Of a DNA stretch of 64,000 nucleotides, positions 28,057-36,187 are shown piece by piece. Location of the stretch: contig CBFHMG010000004.1 of NCBI GenBank assembly GCA_965656935.1, forward strand, positions 140,357 to 204,356. Direction: 5' to 3'. A program made the translations under genes and the position numbers. This stretch comes from M30B80 sp965656935 (GTDB lineage Bacteria > Pseudomonadota > Alphaproteobacteria > Rhodobacterales > Rhodobacteraceae). Positions within the stretch are counted from its first letter, which is position 1, and each line of letters opens with the position of its first letter. Under the pieces are notes generated by a model that had not been told where the DNA came from, searched no databases, and worked only from the letters and a program-made list of their open reading frames with translations.

Positions 28057-29016
28057 ATGCGCATCATCACAGCGATTATTGCAATTTGTCTTGCAGCACC
28101 CGTTTGGGCCGATCCGGTCTTGTGGCGTGCCGAATGGCCGAATACCGATTTCACCCAAAGCGAGATTGATTTTTCCTCCGTCATGGATGGCGGACCGCCG
28201 CGCGATGGTATCCCTGCGCTGGATGCGCCCCAGATGATCGCCGTGGGTGATGAAACCCGCCTCGCGCCCAATGAACCCGTGATCACTGTCAGCCTTGATG
28301 GCCCCGCGCGCGCCTATCCTTTGCGCTACCTGACATGGCATGAGATCGTGAATGACGAGGTGGAGGGCCTGCCGATTGCCGTCACCTTCTGCCCTTTGTG
28401 TAATTCAGCCATCACCTTTGATCGCCGTGTCGAAGACCGCGTGCTGAGTTTCGGGGTATCAGGCAAGCTGCGCCATTCCGATATGATCATGTATGACCGC
28501 GAGACCGAAAGCTGGTGGCAGCAGGCCATTGGCCAAGGCATTGTTGGCGAGATGACAGGCGTTGATCTGGATGTGATCCATGTCTCATGGGTGGAAAGCT
28601 GGGAAAGCTTCAGCACCCGCCACCCTGACGGCTTGGTGATGGATCAGCCCGATTTCAACCGCCCTTATGGGCGCAACCCCTATGTGGGTTATGACAGCTC
28701 GGCGCAGCCTTTCCTTTATAATGGTGAAAACCCGCCCCATGGCATCGAGCCGCTGGCGCGCGTGGTGCGCGTGGGCACGCAAGCATGGCCTTTGTCGCGC
28801 CTGTCGCAGGAGGGCTCGATCAGCGAGGCAGGTGTGACACTGGACTGGCAAGGCGGCGTGGCCTCGGCCCTTGATGCCGCGCGCATCCCTGAGGGGCGTG
28901 ATGTCGGGATGGTGCGGGTCTCGGACGGGCAGGGGGGCGATATCGCCCATGACGTGATGTTTGCCTTTGCCTTCCATGCCTTCTGGCCCGAAGGCGACTG
29001 GATGTTGGGCCAATAA
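28057..29016 (+). CDS. DUF3179 domain exported protein
   Basis: 319 residues. A signal peptide (RIITAIIAICLAAPVWA) precedes the DUF3179 domain, recognised by YPLRYLTWHEIVNDEVEGLP, VTFCPLCNSAITFDRRVEDR with the CPLC cysteine pair, GVSGKLRHSDMIMYDRETES, and SWWQQAIGQGIVGE. The family is widespread and its activity is not established; the Cys pair suggests a redox or metal-related role. It stands alone between the cyclophilin terminator and the ABC-F gene. Confidence 0.88.
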   Translation: MRIITAIIAICLAAPVWADPVLWRAEWPNTDFTQSEIDFSSVMDGGPPRDGIPALDAPQMIAVGDETRLAPNEPVITVSLDGPARAYPLRYLTWHEIVNDEVEGLPIAVTFCPLCNSAITFDRRVEDRVLSFGVSGKLRHSDMIMYDRETESWWQQAIGQGIVGEMTGVDLDVIHVSWVESWESFSTRHPDGLVMDQPDFNRPYGRNPYVGYDSSAQPFLYNGENPPHGIEPLARVVRVGTQAWPLSRLSQEGSISEAGVTLDWQGGVASALDAARIPEGRDVGMVRVSDGQGGDIAHDVMFAFAFHAFWPEGDWMLGQ

Positions 29017-29085
29017 GCGCGAAATCGGCAATAGCCGGCAACTGAGAACTTGACGCCTCCCGCCGCGCGGCATAGCTCGCAGGCC

Positions 29086-30906
29086 ATGGCACGCGCACCC
29101 CTTCTCCAGCTTTCCGACATCTCGCTGACTTTCGGCGGCGATCCGATTTTTCATGACCTCGGTCTCGTGGTCCAGGAGGGCGACCGTGTCGCGCTTGTGG
29201 GGCGCAATGGATCGGGCAAATCGACCTTGCTCAAGGTGATGGCGGGCCTGACCGAGCCTGACAAAGGCGCTTGCGTGATCCCGCAAGGGGTGAGTGTCGG
29301 CTATATGGAACAAGACCCCGTTTTTGACGGCTTTGCGACCTTGGGTGATTATGCCACTGCAGGTTTGGCCGATGGCGAGGAATGGCGCGTCTATTCCGTG
29401 GCAGAGGGGCTCAAGCTGCGCCTTGAAGCCGAACCTGATCGCGCCTCGGGCGGGGAACGCCGCCGCGCAGCGCTGGCGCGTCTTTTGGCCGAAGCGCCAG
29501 AATTGATGCTGCTGGACGAGCCGACCAACCATCTCGATATTCAGGCGATTGGCTGGCTCGAAAGCCAATTGGCCGAAAGCCGCGCGGGCTATGTCGTGAT
29601 CTCGCATGACCGTGCCTTTCTCAATGCCCTGACCCGCGCCACGCTTTGGGTGGATCGCGGCCAAGTGCGGCGCAATGAAAAGGGCTTTGCTCATTTCGAG
29701 GAATGGCGTGACAAGCTTTGGGAAGAAGAAGACGTCTCGCGCCACAAGCTGGACCGCAAGATCAAGGCCGAAGCCAGATGGGCCGTTGAGGGGATCAGCG
29801 CGCGGCGCAAGCGCAACCAAGGCCGTGTGCGCGCCCTGCAAGGCCTGCGCGCCGAGCGCTCGTCGATGATCCGCCGTCAGGGCACGGCCGCGATGGCATT
29901 GGAAGATGGTCAGCAGTCGGGCAAAAAGGTGATCGAGGCGCGCGGCATCTCGAAAAGCTTTGGCGATAAGGAAATTCTGGCCCCCTTTGACCTGCGCGTG
30001 TTGCGCGGGGACCGTGTGGCCTTTGTGGGGCCCAATGGTGTGGGCAAGACCACTTTGCTGAAAATCCTGACAGGCGAGATCGAGCCTGATGAGGGAAGCG
30101 TCAAACATGGCACCAACCTCGATATCGCGGTCTTTGACCAGACCCGCGCCCTGCTGGATCCCGAAGCCACGCTTTGGGATTGTTTGACCAATGATCCCCT
30201 GATGGGGGTGAGCGGCTCCTCCGACCAAGTGATGGTGCGCGGCACCCCGCGCCATGTGGTCAGCTATCTCAAGGATTTCCTCTTTGATGACCGTCAGGCG
30301 CGCGCCAAGGTCAAATCGCTTTCAGGTGGGGAAAAGGCGCGGCTTTTGTTGGCGCGCATCATGGCACGCGAAAGCAATCTTCTGGTGCTCGATGAACCGA
30401 CCAATGATCTGGATGTGGAAACGCTGGACCTGTTGCAGGATTTGCTCGGCGATTATGGCGGCACGGTTTTGTTGGTCAGCCATGACCGTGATTTCCTTGA
30501 CCGCGTGGCCACAACCACCATCGCCATGGAAGGCGATGGCCACGCCACGGCCTATGCGGGCGGCTGGACGGATTACCTGACGCAGCGCGGCGCGGATCAG
30601 GAGAAATGGGAAGGCGAGGCGGCCTCGAAATCCTCAAAACCCGCGCCCGAGAAACCCAAAGCCCAAACGCCTAAAGCGGTCAAACTCAGCTTTACCGAGA
30701 CCCACCGCCTCAAGGAACTGCCCGCCGAGATCGCGCGGCTTGAGGCCGAGATTGCAAAGCTGGAAGGCCTGCTCTCGGATGCAGAATTGTTCACGCGCGA
30801 GCCTTTGAAATTCCGCAAAGCAACAGAGGCCCTGACCGAGCGGCAGCAAAAACTGGCCGCCGCCGAGGAAGAATGGCTTGAGCTGGAAGAGCGCGCTGCG
30901 GGCTGA
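29086..30906 (+). CDS. ABC-F family ATPase (Uup-like)
   Basis: 606 residues from the ATG at 29086. Two ABC domains without membrane segments: Walker A motifs GRNGSGKSTLL and GPNGVGKTTLL, signatures ASGGERRRAALARLLAEAP and LSGGEKARLLLARIMARES, and Walker B LLDEPTNHLD and VLDEPTNDLD. The P-site linker lies between them, and a C-terminal coiled coil (about residues 540-600) follows a Lys/Pro-rich linker, as in Uup. Such proteins act on ribosomes or DNA intermediates rather than as transporters. Confidence 0.94.
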   Translation: MARAPLLQLSDISLTFGGDPIFHDLGLVVQEGDRVALVGRNGSGKSTLLKVMAGLTEPDKGACVIPQGVSVGYMEQDPVFDGFATLGDYATAGLADGEEWRVYSVAEGLKLRLEAEPDRASGGERRRAALARLLAEAPELMLLDEPTNHLDIQAIGWLESQLAESRAGYVVISHDRAFLNALTRATLWVDRGQVRRNEKGFAHFEEWRDKLWEEEDVSRHKLDRKIKAEARWAVEGISARRKRNQGRVRALQGLRAERSSMIRRQGTAAMALEDGQQSGKKVIEARGISKSFGDKEILAPFDLRVLRGDRVAFVGPNGVGKTTLLKILTGEIEPDEGSVKHGTNLDIAVFDQTRALLDPEATLWDCLTNDPLMGVSGSSDQVMVRGTPRHVVSYLKDFLFDDRQARAKVKSLSGGEKARLLLARIMARESNLLVLDEPTNDLDVETLDLLQDLLGDYGGTVLLVSHDRDFLDRVATTTIAMEGDGHATAYAGGWTDYLTQRGADQEKWEGEAASKSSKPAPEKPKAQTPKAVKLSFTETHRLKELPAEIARLEAEIAKLEGLLSDAELFTREPLKFRKATEALTERQQKLAAAEEEWLELEERAAG

Positions 30907-30916
30907 TCTGGGCGCT

Positions 30917-31366
30917 CTAACCCTTAGGCGCAAATTGCGTAATTGCCACGCCCACGGCCATCACCGCAATGCCCAAAGCGCGGATCAGGCTCAACGGGGT
31001 CACATTGGCCCCGAACAGCCCGAAATGATCAATGATTGCGGCCGATATCAATTGACCGATCAACACGAAAAACACCGCATTCCCCACTCCGAAACGCGGG
31101 GCGATAAAGGTAATGCTGAGCACGTAAAATGCCATGAACGCCCCTGCCAGAAACAAGTATTTCGGCTGCTCGGAAAGCGCGCCAAGGCTTGACGCGCCTG
31201 TCTTGAACATCACCACCCCTGAGACGCACATCCCCACAAAACATAAAACCACGGCTGCTGCCGCAGGGCTGCCGATATTGGCCCCCAGCCGCGCATTCAT
31301 CACCGCCAGAAGCGGGATGCCGATACCGGCCAGCAACATGATCAAAGCGGGATGGGTCCATGGCAT
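30917..31366 (-). CDS. DMT-superfamily small membrane protein (DUF606/YdcZ)
   Basis: 149 residues with five hydrophobic segments, starting MPWTHPALIMLLAGIGIPLL and containing VMNARLGANIGSPAAAAVVL and FMAFYVLSITFIAPRFGVGN. The pattern GNAVFFVLIGQLISAAIIDH followed by FGLFGANVTPLSLIRALGIA is typical of the YdcZ/DUF606 group, half-size drug/metabolite transporter relatives. It converges on the ABC-F gene with 10 bases between stops. The substrate is unknown. Confidence 0.88.
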   Translation of the reverse strand: MPWTHPALIMLLAGIGIPLLAVMNARLGANIGSPAAAAVVLCFVGMCVSGVVMFKTGASSLGALSEQPKYLFLAGAFMAFYVLSITFIAPRFGVGNAVFFVLIGQLISAAIIDHFGLFGANVTPLSLIRALGIAVMAVGVAITQFAPKG

Positions 31367-31379
31367 GGCGGGCTACCTT

Positions 31380-32063
31380 TCAGCTACAAATTCCACCCAA
31401 CTCAACACCACTCCAAGGCAGAAGTATATCGCTTTGCGCGCGCGGATGTTGCGAGATCGGGCTGAGATCCATGGCTTGGGAGATCAGACGCTCCAAGCGC
31501 TGCGTCCGCGCGCCCTCAGGATCAAGGGTTCGGCAACAGACATATTCTTCCACAAGGCTGGCTTGCTGCTCATAGCCATAGTCCAGAAAGGGCAGCTCGG
31601 CCTCGGCCTCAAACAGATATGGGTCTTCTAGGCGGGCATGTTCGGCGAAGGCGCGGGCAGGGTGGTAGCCCGTGCGCGCGCGGTTTTGCCATTGCCAGAT
31701 ATGGGTCATTTCATGGGCAAAAAACATTTGTGCCAGCAGGTTCACCGCGCCATCCTCGCGCGCGATGTAATCGGGCAGGGCATAGTCCTCGCGCAGATGA
31801 AGGCGGTTGAAAAACACGATACCCGCCGTGCGCCCCGTAACGGTATCGCCCTCAGGCGCTGGAAATATCCTTTCGCGGCAGGTGCTGCGGGGGCGGGCGG
31901 GATAGCTGCGGGTGGTCAGCCCGATCAACGGGTTCTGCGTGATGCGCACAGGGGCGGGGTCAAAGGCGGGGCCTGCCAGTTCAGCCATGAAAACCTGCTC
32001 GGCCTCGGTCAGAGGGCGGCCACAAGCGGCAAGCAGGAAAAGGGCAAGCAGGGTCCAGCGCAT
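31380..32063 (-). CDS. Lipoprotein-like protein with an HExxH motif
   Basis: 227 residues from the ATG giving MRWTLLALFLLAACGRPLTE. The segment LLALFLLAAC ends in a lipobox-like Cys, so a lipoprotein is likely. The centre holds AQMFFAHEMTHIWQWQNRAR, with the HEMTH zinc-metalloprotease signature, and a downstream Glu-rich stretch (LFEAEAELPFLDYGYEQQAS, then LVEEYVC) that could supply the third ligand. Rhodobacteraceae carry similar proteins annotated as vgr-related or DUF4157-like. Protease activity is inferred from the motif only. Confidence 0.8.
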   Translation of the reverse strand: MRWTLLALFLLAACGRPLTEAEQVFMAELAGPAFDPAPVRITQNPLIGLTTRSYPARPRSTCRERIFPAPEGDTVTGRTAGIVFFNRLHLREDYALPDYIAREDGAVNLLAQMFFAHEMTHIWQWQNRARTGYHPARAFAEHARLEDPYLFEAEAELPFLDYGYEQQASLVEEYVCCRTLDPEGARTQRLERLISQAMDLSPISQHPRAQSDILLPWSGVELGGICS

Positions 32064-32152
32064 GGGGTCAGGATAGACAGAGTTCCCCGCGAAACAGAAG
32101 TGTTTTGCGCGCGCGTCCTGCAATGGCAGAATTCTTGCCTATGCGGCTTGCG

Positions 32153-33040
32153 TTAAATCTCGGTCAAAGCCCCGCGCTGTGCGATCACCTTGCGCGCGAC
32201 ATCGCATCCGGCGCGCGCGGCCTGCTCCATGCTGGCCCCGTCATCCAATGCCACCAGAAAGCCTGCATTGAAGGCATCCCCCGCCGCTGTGCTGTCCACA
32301 ACTTGCGCCACTGGCGCAACATCAAGATAGGACAGCGCGCTTGCGTCAGACAGGCAGATCGGGCCCGCCCCGTTTTTTACCACCACACGCGCCGCACCCG
32401 CTTTGCTATAGCGCGCGGCACAGGCGGCAGGATCGGCATCGCCAAACCATTCGGCCTCATCCTCAAACGATGGCAGGATGATATCGGCGCATCCTGCTGC
32501 CTGCATGATAACCGCGCGCATCTCATCGGCATCGCGCCAAAGCTTTGGGCGCAGGTTCGGGTCAAAGGCAACAACTGCCCCTTGCGCGCGCGCCTTGGCG
32601 ATGGCGGCCAGCAGGTTTTCGCGCCCTGTTTCGGGCAGGATGGCAAATGTGATCCCCGAGACATAAACCAGATCACTTGCTTTGATGTTGGGCAGGTCGC
32701 CTAGATCATCGGCCAGCGTCTTGGCCGCTGATTGCCCGCGCCAATAGCTGAAAGACCGCTCTCCGTTTTGCAGCGAAATCATATAGAGCCCGATCGTGCG
32801 ATCTGTGCGGTAGCGCAGCTCGGGCGTGACCCCCGCTTGGCGAATGAAGGCCTCCAATTGGCGCGAGGCGGCATCCTCGCCGATCGCCGTCATATAGGCG
32901 ATGTCGACCTGTGCATCCGCCAATTTACGCGCATACCAAGCCGTGTTGAATGTGTCGCCCGCAAAGCCCGCCTTGTAGAGCCCGTCTTGCGCAGGTGCCA
33001 TTTCCAGCATGCATTCCCCGATGGATAAGAAGCGACGCAT
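32153..33040 (-). CDS. PfkB-family sugar kinase, probably 2-keto-3-deoxygluconate kinase
   Basis: 295 residues from the ATG at 33040 (RFLSIGECMLEMAPA, GFAGDTFNTAWYARKLADAQ). The C-terminal PfkB signature is present: VVDSTAAGDAFNAGFLVALD, with the catalytic Asp in AAGDAF. The N-terminal pattern matches KDG kinases of proteobacteria, which phosphorylate 2-keto-3-deoxygluconate in the Entner-Doudoroff side path. It starts 2 bases after the upstream LysR stop, so the two genes are co-transcribed. No aldolase gene is beside it. Confidence 0.85.
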   Translation of the reverse strand: MRRFLSIGECMLEMAPAQDGLYKAGFAGDTFNTAWYARKLADAQVDIAYMTAIGEDAASRQLEAFIRQAGVTPELRYRTDRTIGLYMISLQNGERSFSYWRGQSAAKTLADDLGDLPNIKASDLVYVSGITFAILPETGRENLLAAIAKARAQGAVVAFDPNLRPKLWRDADEMRAVIMQAAGCADIILPSFEDEAEWFGDADPAACAARYSKAGAARVVVKNGAGPICLSDASALSYLDVAPVAQVVDSTAAGDAFNAGFLVALDDGASMEQAARAGCDVARKVIAQRGALTEI

Positions 33041-33041
33041 C

Positions 33042-33905
33042 CTAAGGCCCCGCTGTCTTGAGCATTTGCAAAAAGGCCTGAACCTTGGCGGTGCGGTGCA
33101 GATCGACATGGGTGACCAGCCAAAGGCTGGCCTTGAAATCGCCGCTCGGCGGGAGGAGGGCGACAAGGTCTTGGCACGCGCTTGCATCATGTGCGGCGAG
33201 AAAACCCAACCCCATCCCTGCGCAGATCGCCTCTTGCGCGACATTGGGGTCATTTGTCTCCAATGCCAGCATGTCGCGGGTGACATTTTCAGTCATCCAC
33301 TCCGAAAAGGGCAGTCGCGAGTTTTGCCCGATGGCCCCAACAAAGCGGTGCCCTGCAAAGCCCCCGCCCTCAGGGTGCCCGTATTGCGCGATATAGCTTT
33401 GGCTTGCGAAAAGCCCGAACTCAATCGATCTGAAGGGCTGGACGACATAATCGGGCATATCGGGCTTTTTGCCTGCGCGAATGGCGATATGGGCCTCGCC
33501 ATATTCGAGACGGGCTAGATTTTCCCCTGCGATATATGTCAGCTCGATATCGGGGTGGATTTGGTGAAAAGCGCGGATGGTGGGCATGATCAAAGCCGCA
33601 ACCCCCGAGAGCGAGGTGATCACCAGATTACCTGAAAGCTGGCTGGCGCGGCTTTTATTGCGGCCTTCAAGGTCTTCAAACATCTCATCGGCGCGGCCTG
33701 CCACCTCCAGCATATCGCGGCCCGCATCGGTCAGCGTGTAGCCGCGGGCATGGCGTTGAAAAAGCGGTGCACCAAGTGCGCCTTCCAGCGTATCCACATG
33801 GCGGTTTATCGTGGCGCGATGAACGCCAAGCGCTGTGGCGGCGGCGCTGACCGTGCCAAGCTGTGCCAGTTTCAGGGCGGTTCTGAGTTCGGTCCAATGA
33901 TCCAT
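33042..33905 (-). CDS. LysR family regulator upstream of the sugar kinase
   Basis: 287 residues from the ATG giving MDHWTELRTALKLAQLGTVS. The helix-turn-helix is AAATALGVHRATINRHVDTL, and the effector domain follows (SGNLVITSLSGVAALIMPTI, then VQPFRSIEFGLFASQSYIAQ). It is co-transcribed with the kinase downstream and divergent from the membrane-protein and CDGSH genes, so it could regulate either side. A candidate operator lies in the divergent gap. Confidence 0.85.
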   Translation of the reverse strand: MDHWTELRTALKLAQLGTVSAAATALGVHRATINRHVDTLEGALGAPLFQRHARGYTLTDAGRDMLEVAGRADEMFEDLEGRNKSRASQLSGNLVITSLSGVAALIMPTIRAFHQIHPDIELTYIAGENLARLEYGEAHIAIRAGKKPDMPDYVVQPFRSIEFGLFASQSYIAQYGHPEGGGFAGHRFVGAIGQNSRLPFSEWMTENVTRDMLALETNDPNVAQEAICAGMGLGFLAAHDASACQDLVALLPPSGDFKASLWLVTHVDLHRTAKVQAFLQMLKTAGP

Positions 33906-33923
33906 ACATCCTGCTAACACGGA

Positions 33924-33944
33924 GCGCATGTCGCATCAATGCGC
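33924..33944. promoter_or_regulatory. Candidate LysR operator (GCGCAT inverted repeat)
   Basis: GCGCAT and ATGCGC form a perfect inverted repeat with a 9-base spacer, 19 bases upstream of the LysR start. Related ATGC-rich sequence continues to about 33958. Symmetry and position fit a LysR-type site controlling the divergent genes; it has not been tested. Confidence 0.5.
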
Positions 33945-34071
33945 ATATGCTGCGCAATTGGGTGAGTTGTGCTGCATTTGGGATCGCTGAAAACTGCCCT
34001 CAAGACAGTTTCAACAGCGCTATGGCCGCACGCCCAAGGGCTCGCCTGCGCAAGCCAAAGGAAGAATGACC

Positions 34072-34518
34072 ATGACACAAACTCAAAAAAACCTCCTCAA
34101 ATTTGCGGCCGTGCTTTGGGTGATCTGGGGGCTTGTCCATATGTTTGCGGGCCTCATCACCATTATCCGCCCCACGGCGGAAGGCTTCGCGGGCATTGCT
34201 GATGCGGTGGAGCCTGCCTTGCTGGCCGCTGAGTATCATGGCGCTGTTGGCGGCATCCTTAATCAACACGGGTTCAACCTGCTCTGGATCGGTTTGGTGA
34301 CCTTGATCGGTGCGGGATTTATCTGGCGGGGCAATATGACGGCGATCTGGGTGACAGCCCTTGTGGGCGGTTTGGCGGATGTCGGATATTTCCTTATGCT
34401 CGATCTGCAAGGCTATGTTAATTTCGTCCCCGGAACGGTCATGACATTATTCTCCAGCGCGGCCGTTATCTCGAGTTTCTTGGTCTGGTTTCCACGCCGC
34501 AAGGCTGAGTTGTCCTGA
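34072..34518 (+). CDS. Small four-helix membrane protein, unknown function
   Basis: 148 residues from the ATG at 34072, chosen because AAGGAAG lies 7 bases upstream (an ATG at 34066 is too close to it). Four hydrophobic segments: FAAVLWVIWGLVHMFAGLIT, LLWIGLVTLIGAGFIW, AIWVTALVGGLADVGYFLML, and MTLFSSAAVISSFLVWF. I do not recognise a named family. The CDGSH iron-sulfur gene follows 25 bases downstream, so they probably form an operon. Confidence 0.78.
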   Translation: MTQTQKNLLKFAAVLWVIWGLVHMFAGLITIIRPTAEGFAGIADAVEPALLAAEYHGAVGGILNQHGFNLLWIGLVTLIGAGFIWRGNMTAIWVTALVGGLADVGYFLMLDLQGYVNFVPGTVMTLFSSAAVISSFLVWFPRRKAELS

Positions 34519-34543
34519 ACATCCTTTTGAATTGAGGTATATC

Positions 34544-35194
34544 ATGTCGACTATTCCAAAGATTTCACTGCGCGAAGATGGCCCTTTGATTGTTGAAAAC
34601 GGGCCTGATCTGAAAACGGGGCAGGGCGGAGATATCGACGCCAAGCCGATGATGGCTTTGTGTCGCTGCGGGGCCTCCTCCAACAAGCCTTTTTGTGACG
34701 GGTCACATGGCGGGGCGGGCTTTGTCAGCGCGCCCGACCATACCAAACTGCGCAACGCCGCTGTTGAGTATCAGGGCGAGGCCGAAGGCGTGCCTGTCAC
34801 CATCAGCTACACCCCCGCTCTGTGCACCCATGCTGCGCAATGTCAGGCGCGTGCTAAGGCGGTTTTCAACCCCAAGCAAAAGCCGTGGATCCAGCCAAGC
34901 GAGGGCAAACTGGCCGAGATTTTGGATGTGATCGCGGCCTGCCCCTCGGGGGCGTTGCGGGTCTCGGTCGGGGATGTGCCCGAGCAGCATATGACGACGG
35001 GTGATGTCTCGATCCAGATTGAGAAAAACGGCCCCTATCATGTCACCAATATCTGTTTGGAGGCCGAGTTTAACGGGGTCGGTGCCAGCCGCGCGAAATA
35101 CTCGCTCTGCCGTTGTGGCCTGTCTAAGAATAAGCCTTTTTGTGATGGCAGCCATTATGACGCGAAATGGCGTGATGACAGCGCGCCGGAATAA
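34544..35194 (+). CDS. Double-CDGSH iron-sulfur protein with a central ferredoxin-like segment
   Basis: 216 residues from the ATG at 34544. Two CDGSH [2Fe-2S] motifs are visible, CRCGASSNKPFCDGSHGG near residue 45 and CRCGLSKNKPFCDGSHYD near residue 190, each with three Cys and one His ligand. Between them is a divergent Fer4_19-like part (ISYTPALCTHAAQCQARAKA, then IAACPSGALRV) that may hold another cluster. Such proteins are predicted redox or iron-sulfur handling factors; the function is unknown. It follows a small membrane protein gene and converges on a LysR gene. Confidence 0.9.
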   Translation: MSTIPKISLREDGPLIVENGPDLKTGQGGDIDAKPMMALCRCGASSNKPFCDGSHGGAGFVSAPDHTKLRNAAVEYQGEAEGVPVTISYTPALCTHAAQCQARAKAVFNPKQKPWIQPSEGKLAEILDVIAACPSGALRVSVGDVPEQHMTTGDVSIQIEKNGPYHVTNICLEAEFNGVGASRAKYSLCRCGLSKNKPFCDGSHYDAKWRDDSAPE

Positions 35195-35201
35195 GCACGC
35201 C

Positions 35202-36080
35202 TTAAATCGCGCGTTCATCCAGAAGATCGGCAAGGATCGGATTGGGGAAGCGGCGCGATAGGGTCACGGCGTAGAAGGTCTCGGTGATATTGGGCAGGCG
35301 CTCGGCCTCGATCAGGCGGCCTGTATTCAATTCATCCTGCACCACAATGGGCGAGAGCACCCCCAGCCCCGCGCCCGCGCGTGTCAGCAGGCGCATCATC
35401 GCCATATCATCTACCTCGGCGGCGATCTGGGGGCGGATGCCAAGACGCTCGGTCCATGCATCAAAGCCCACCCTGATATTGGTATCAGGCGTGGGCAGAA
35501 TAACGGGCTGGGTCGCAACCCTTTCTGCGGCGCTTAAGCTGTCTTTCAGCCGCTTGGGCGTGCCGATCAGGCTGACGGGTTGCTCGGAGATGCGGTGCGA
35601 GACAAAGGGCGTGACCGCATCGCGCGAGGGGGCGCGGTTGATCAGCACGACATCAAGGTTCAGGCTTTCCAGTGATTGCAACAAATCAGCACTGGTGCCC
35701 GAGCGCAGGATGATCTCCACATCGGGGCGGTCCAGCACGGGGCGCAGGAATTCCATATGGAAGTTGCGCGACAGCGTGGCCAATGCCCCGATCCGGATGG
35801 CTTGGCGCGTGCGCCCCTTTTCCTGCAAAGTGCCCACCAGTTCACGCCCTGCCGCAAAAATCGCATCGGCATGATCCAGCGCGATCCGGCCCGCCTCGGT
35901 CAGGATCAACTGGCGTCCGCGTCTCTCGAAAAGGGGATGGCCCAGTTGCGCCTCAAGCTGTTTGATTTGCACCGAGACCGCCGATTGCGACAGGTTTAAC
36001 CGCTCGGCCGTGCGCGTGAGATTGCCATCATGGGCCACAGCCCAGAAATAGCGCAGATGGTGGTAATTGAACTCTGACAT
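35202..36080 (-). CDS. LysR family regulator, divergent from dabBA
   Basis: 292 residues from the ATG giving MSEFNYHHLRYFWAVAHDGN (an ATG two codons earlier is possible). The winged helix is LTRTAERLNLSQSAVSVQIK, and the effector domain follows (IRIGALATLSRNFHMEFLRP). The N-terminus resembles the NhaR type of LysR proteins. It is divergent from dabB, and LysR genes often control inorganic-carbon uptake genes, so it is probably the dab regulator. Confidence 0.88.
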   Translation of the reverse strand: MSEFNYHHLRYFWAVAHDGNLTRTAERLNLSQSAVSVQIKQLEAQLGHPLFERRGRQLILTEAGRIALDHADAIFAAGRELVGTLQEKGRTRQAIRIGALATLSRNFHMEFLRPVLDRPDVEIILRSGTSADLLQSLESLNLDVVLINRAPSRDAVTPFVSHRISEQPVSLIGTPKRLKDSLSAAERVATQPVILPTPDTNIRVGFDAWTERLGIRPQIAAEVDDMAMMRLLTRAGAGLGVLSPIVVQDELNTGRLIEAERLPNITETFYAVTLSRRFPNPILADLLDERAI

Positions 36081-36084
36081 ATCC

Positions 36085-36121
36085 ATTCATTTAACAGAAC
36101 GGTTATTAGCAAACAATGAAT
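36085..36121. promoter_or_regulatory. Divergent promoter region with inverted repeats upstream of dabBA
   Basis: The AT-rich gap holds TAAC-agaacg-GTTA (36092-36105) and an outer pair ATTCAT (36085-36090) / ATGAAT (36116-36121). These are plausible LysR binding elements for control of dabBA and the regulator itself. The two repeats are not concentric, so the real site is uncertain. Confidence 0.4.
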
Positions 36122-36187
36122 TTTATTCTTTGTTTTGGCGCTGCTATTCCCCCCGAAACTCGCATTCCAGCCAAAGGATTTTGCCCC

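Noticed and set aside
28585..30255. 556-codon minus-strand frame opposite the DUF3179 and ABC-F genes
   Set aside because: Antisense shadow of two well-supported genes with no recognisable domain or ribosome site.
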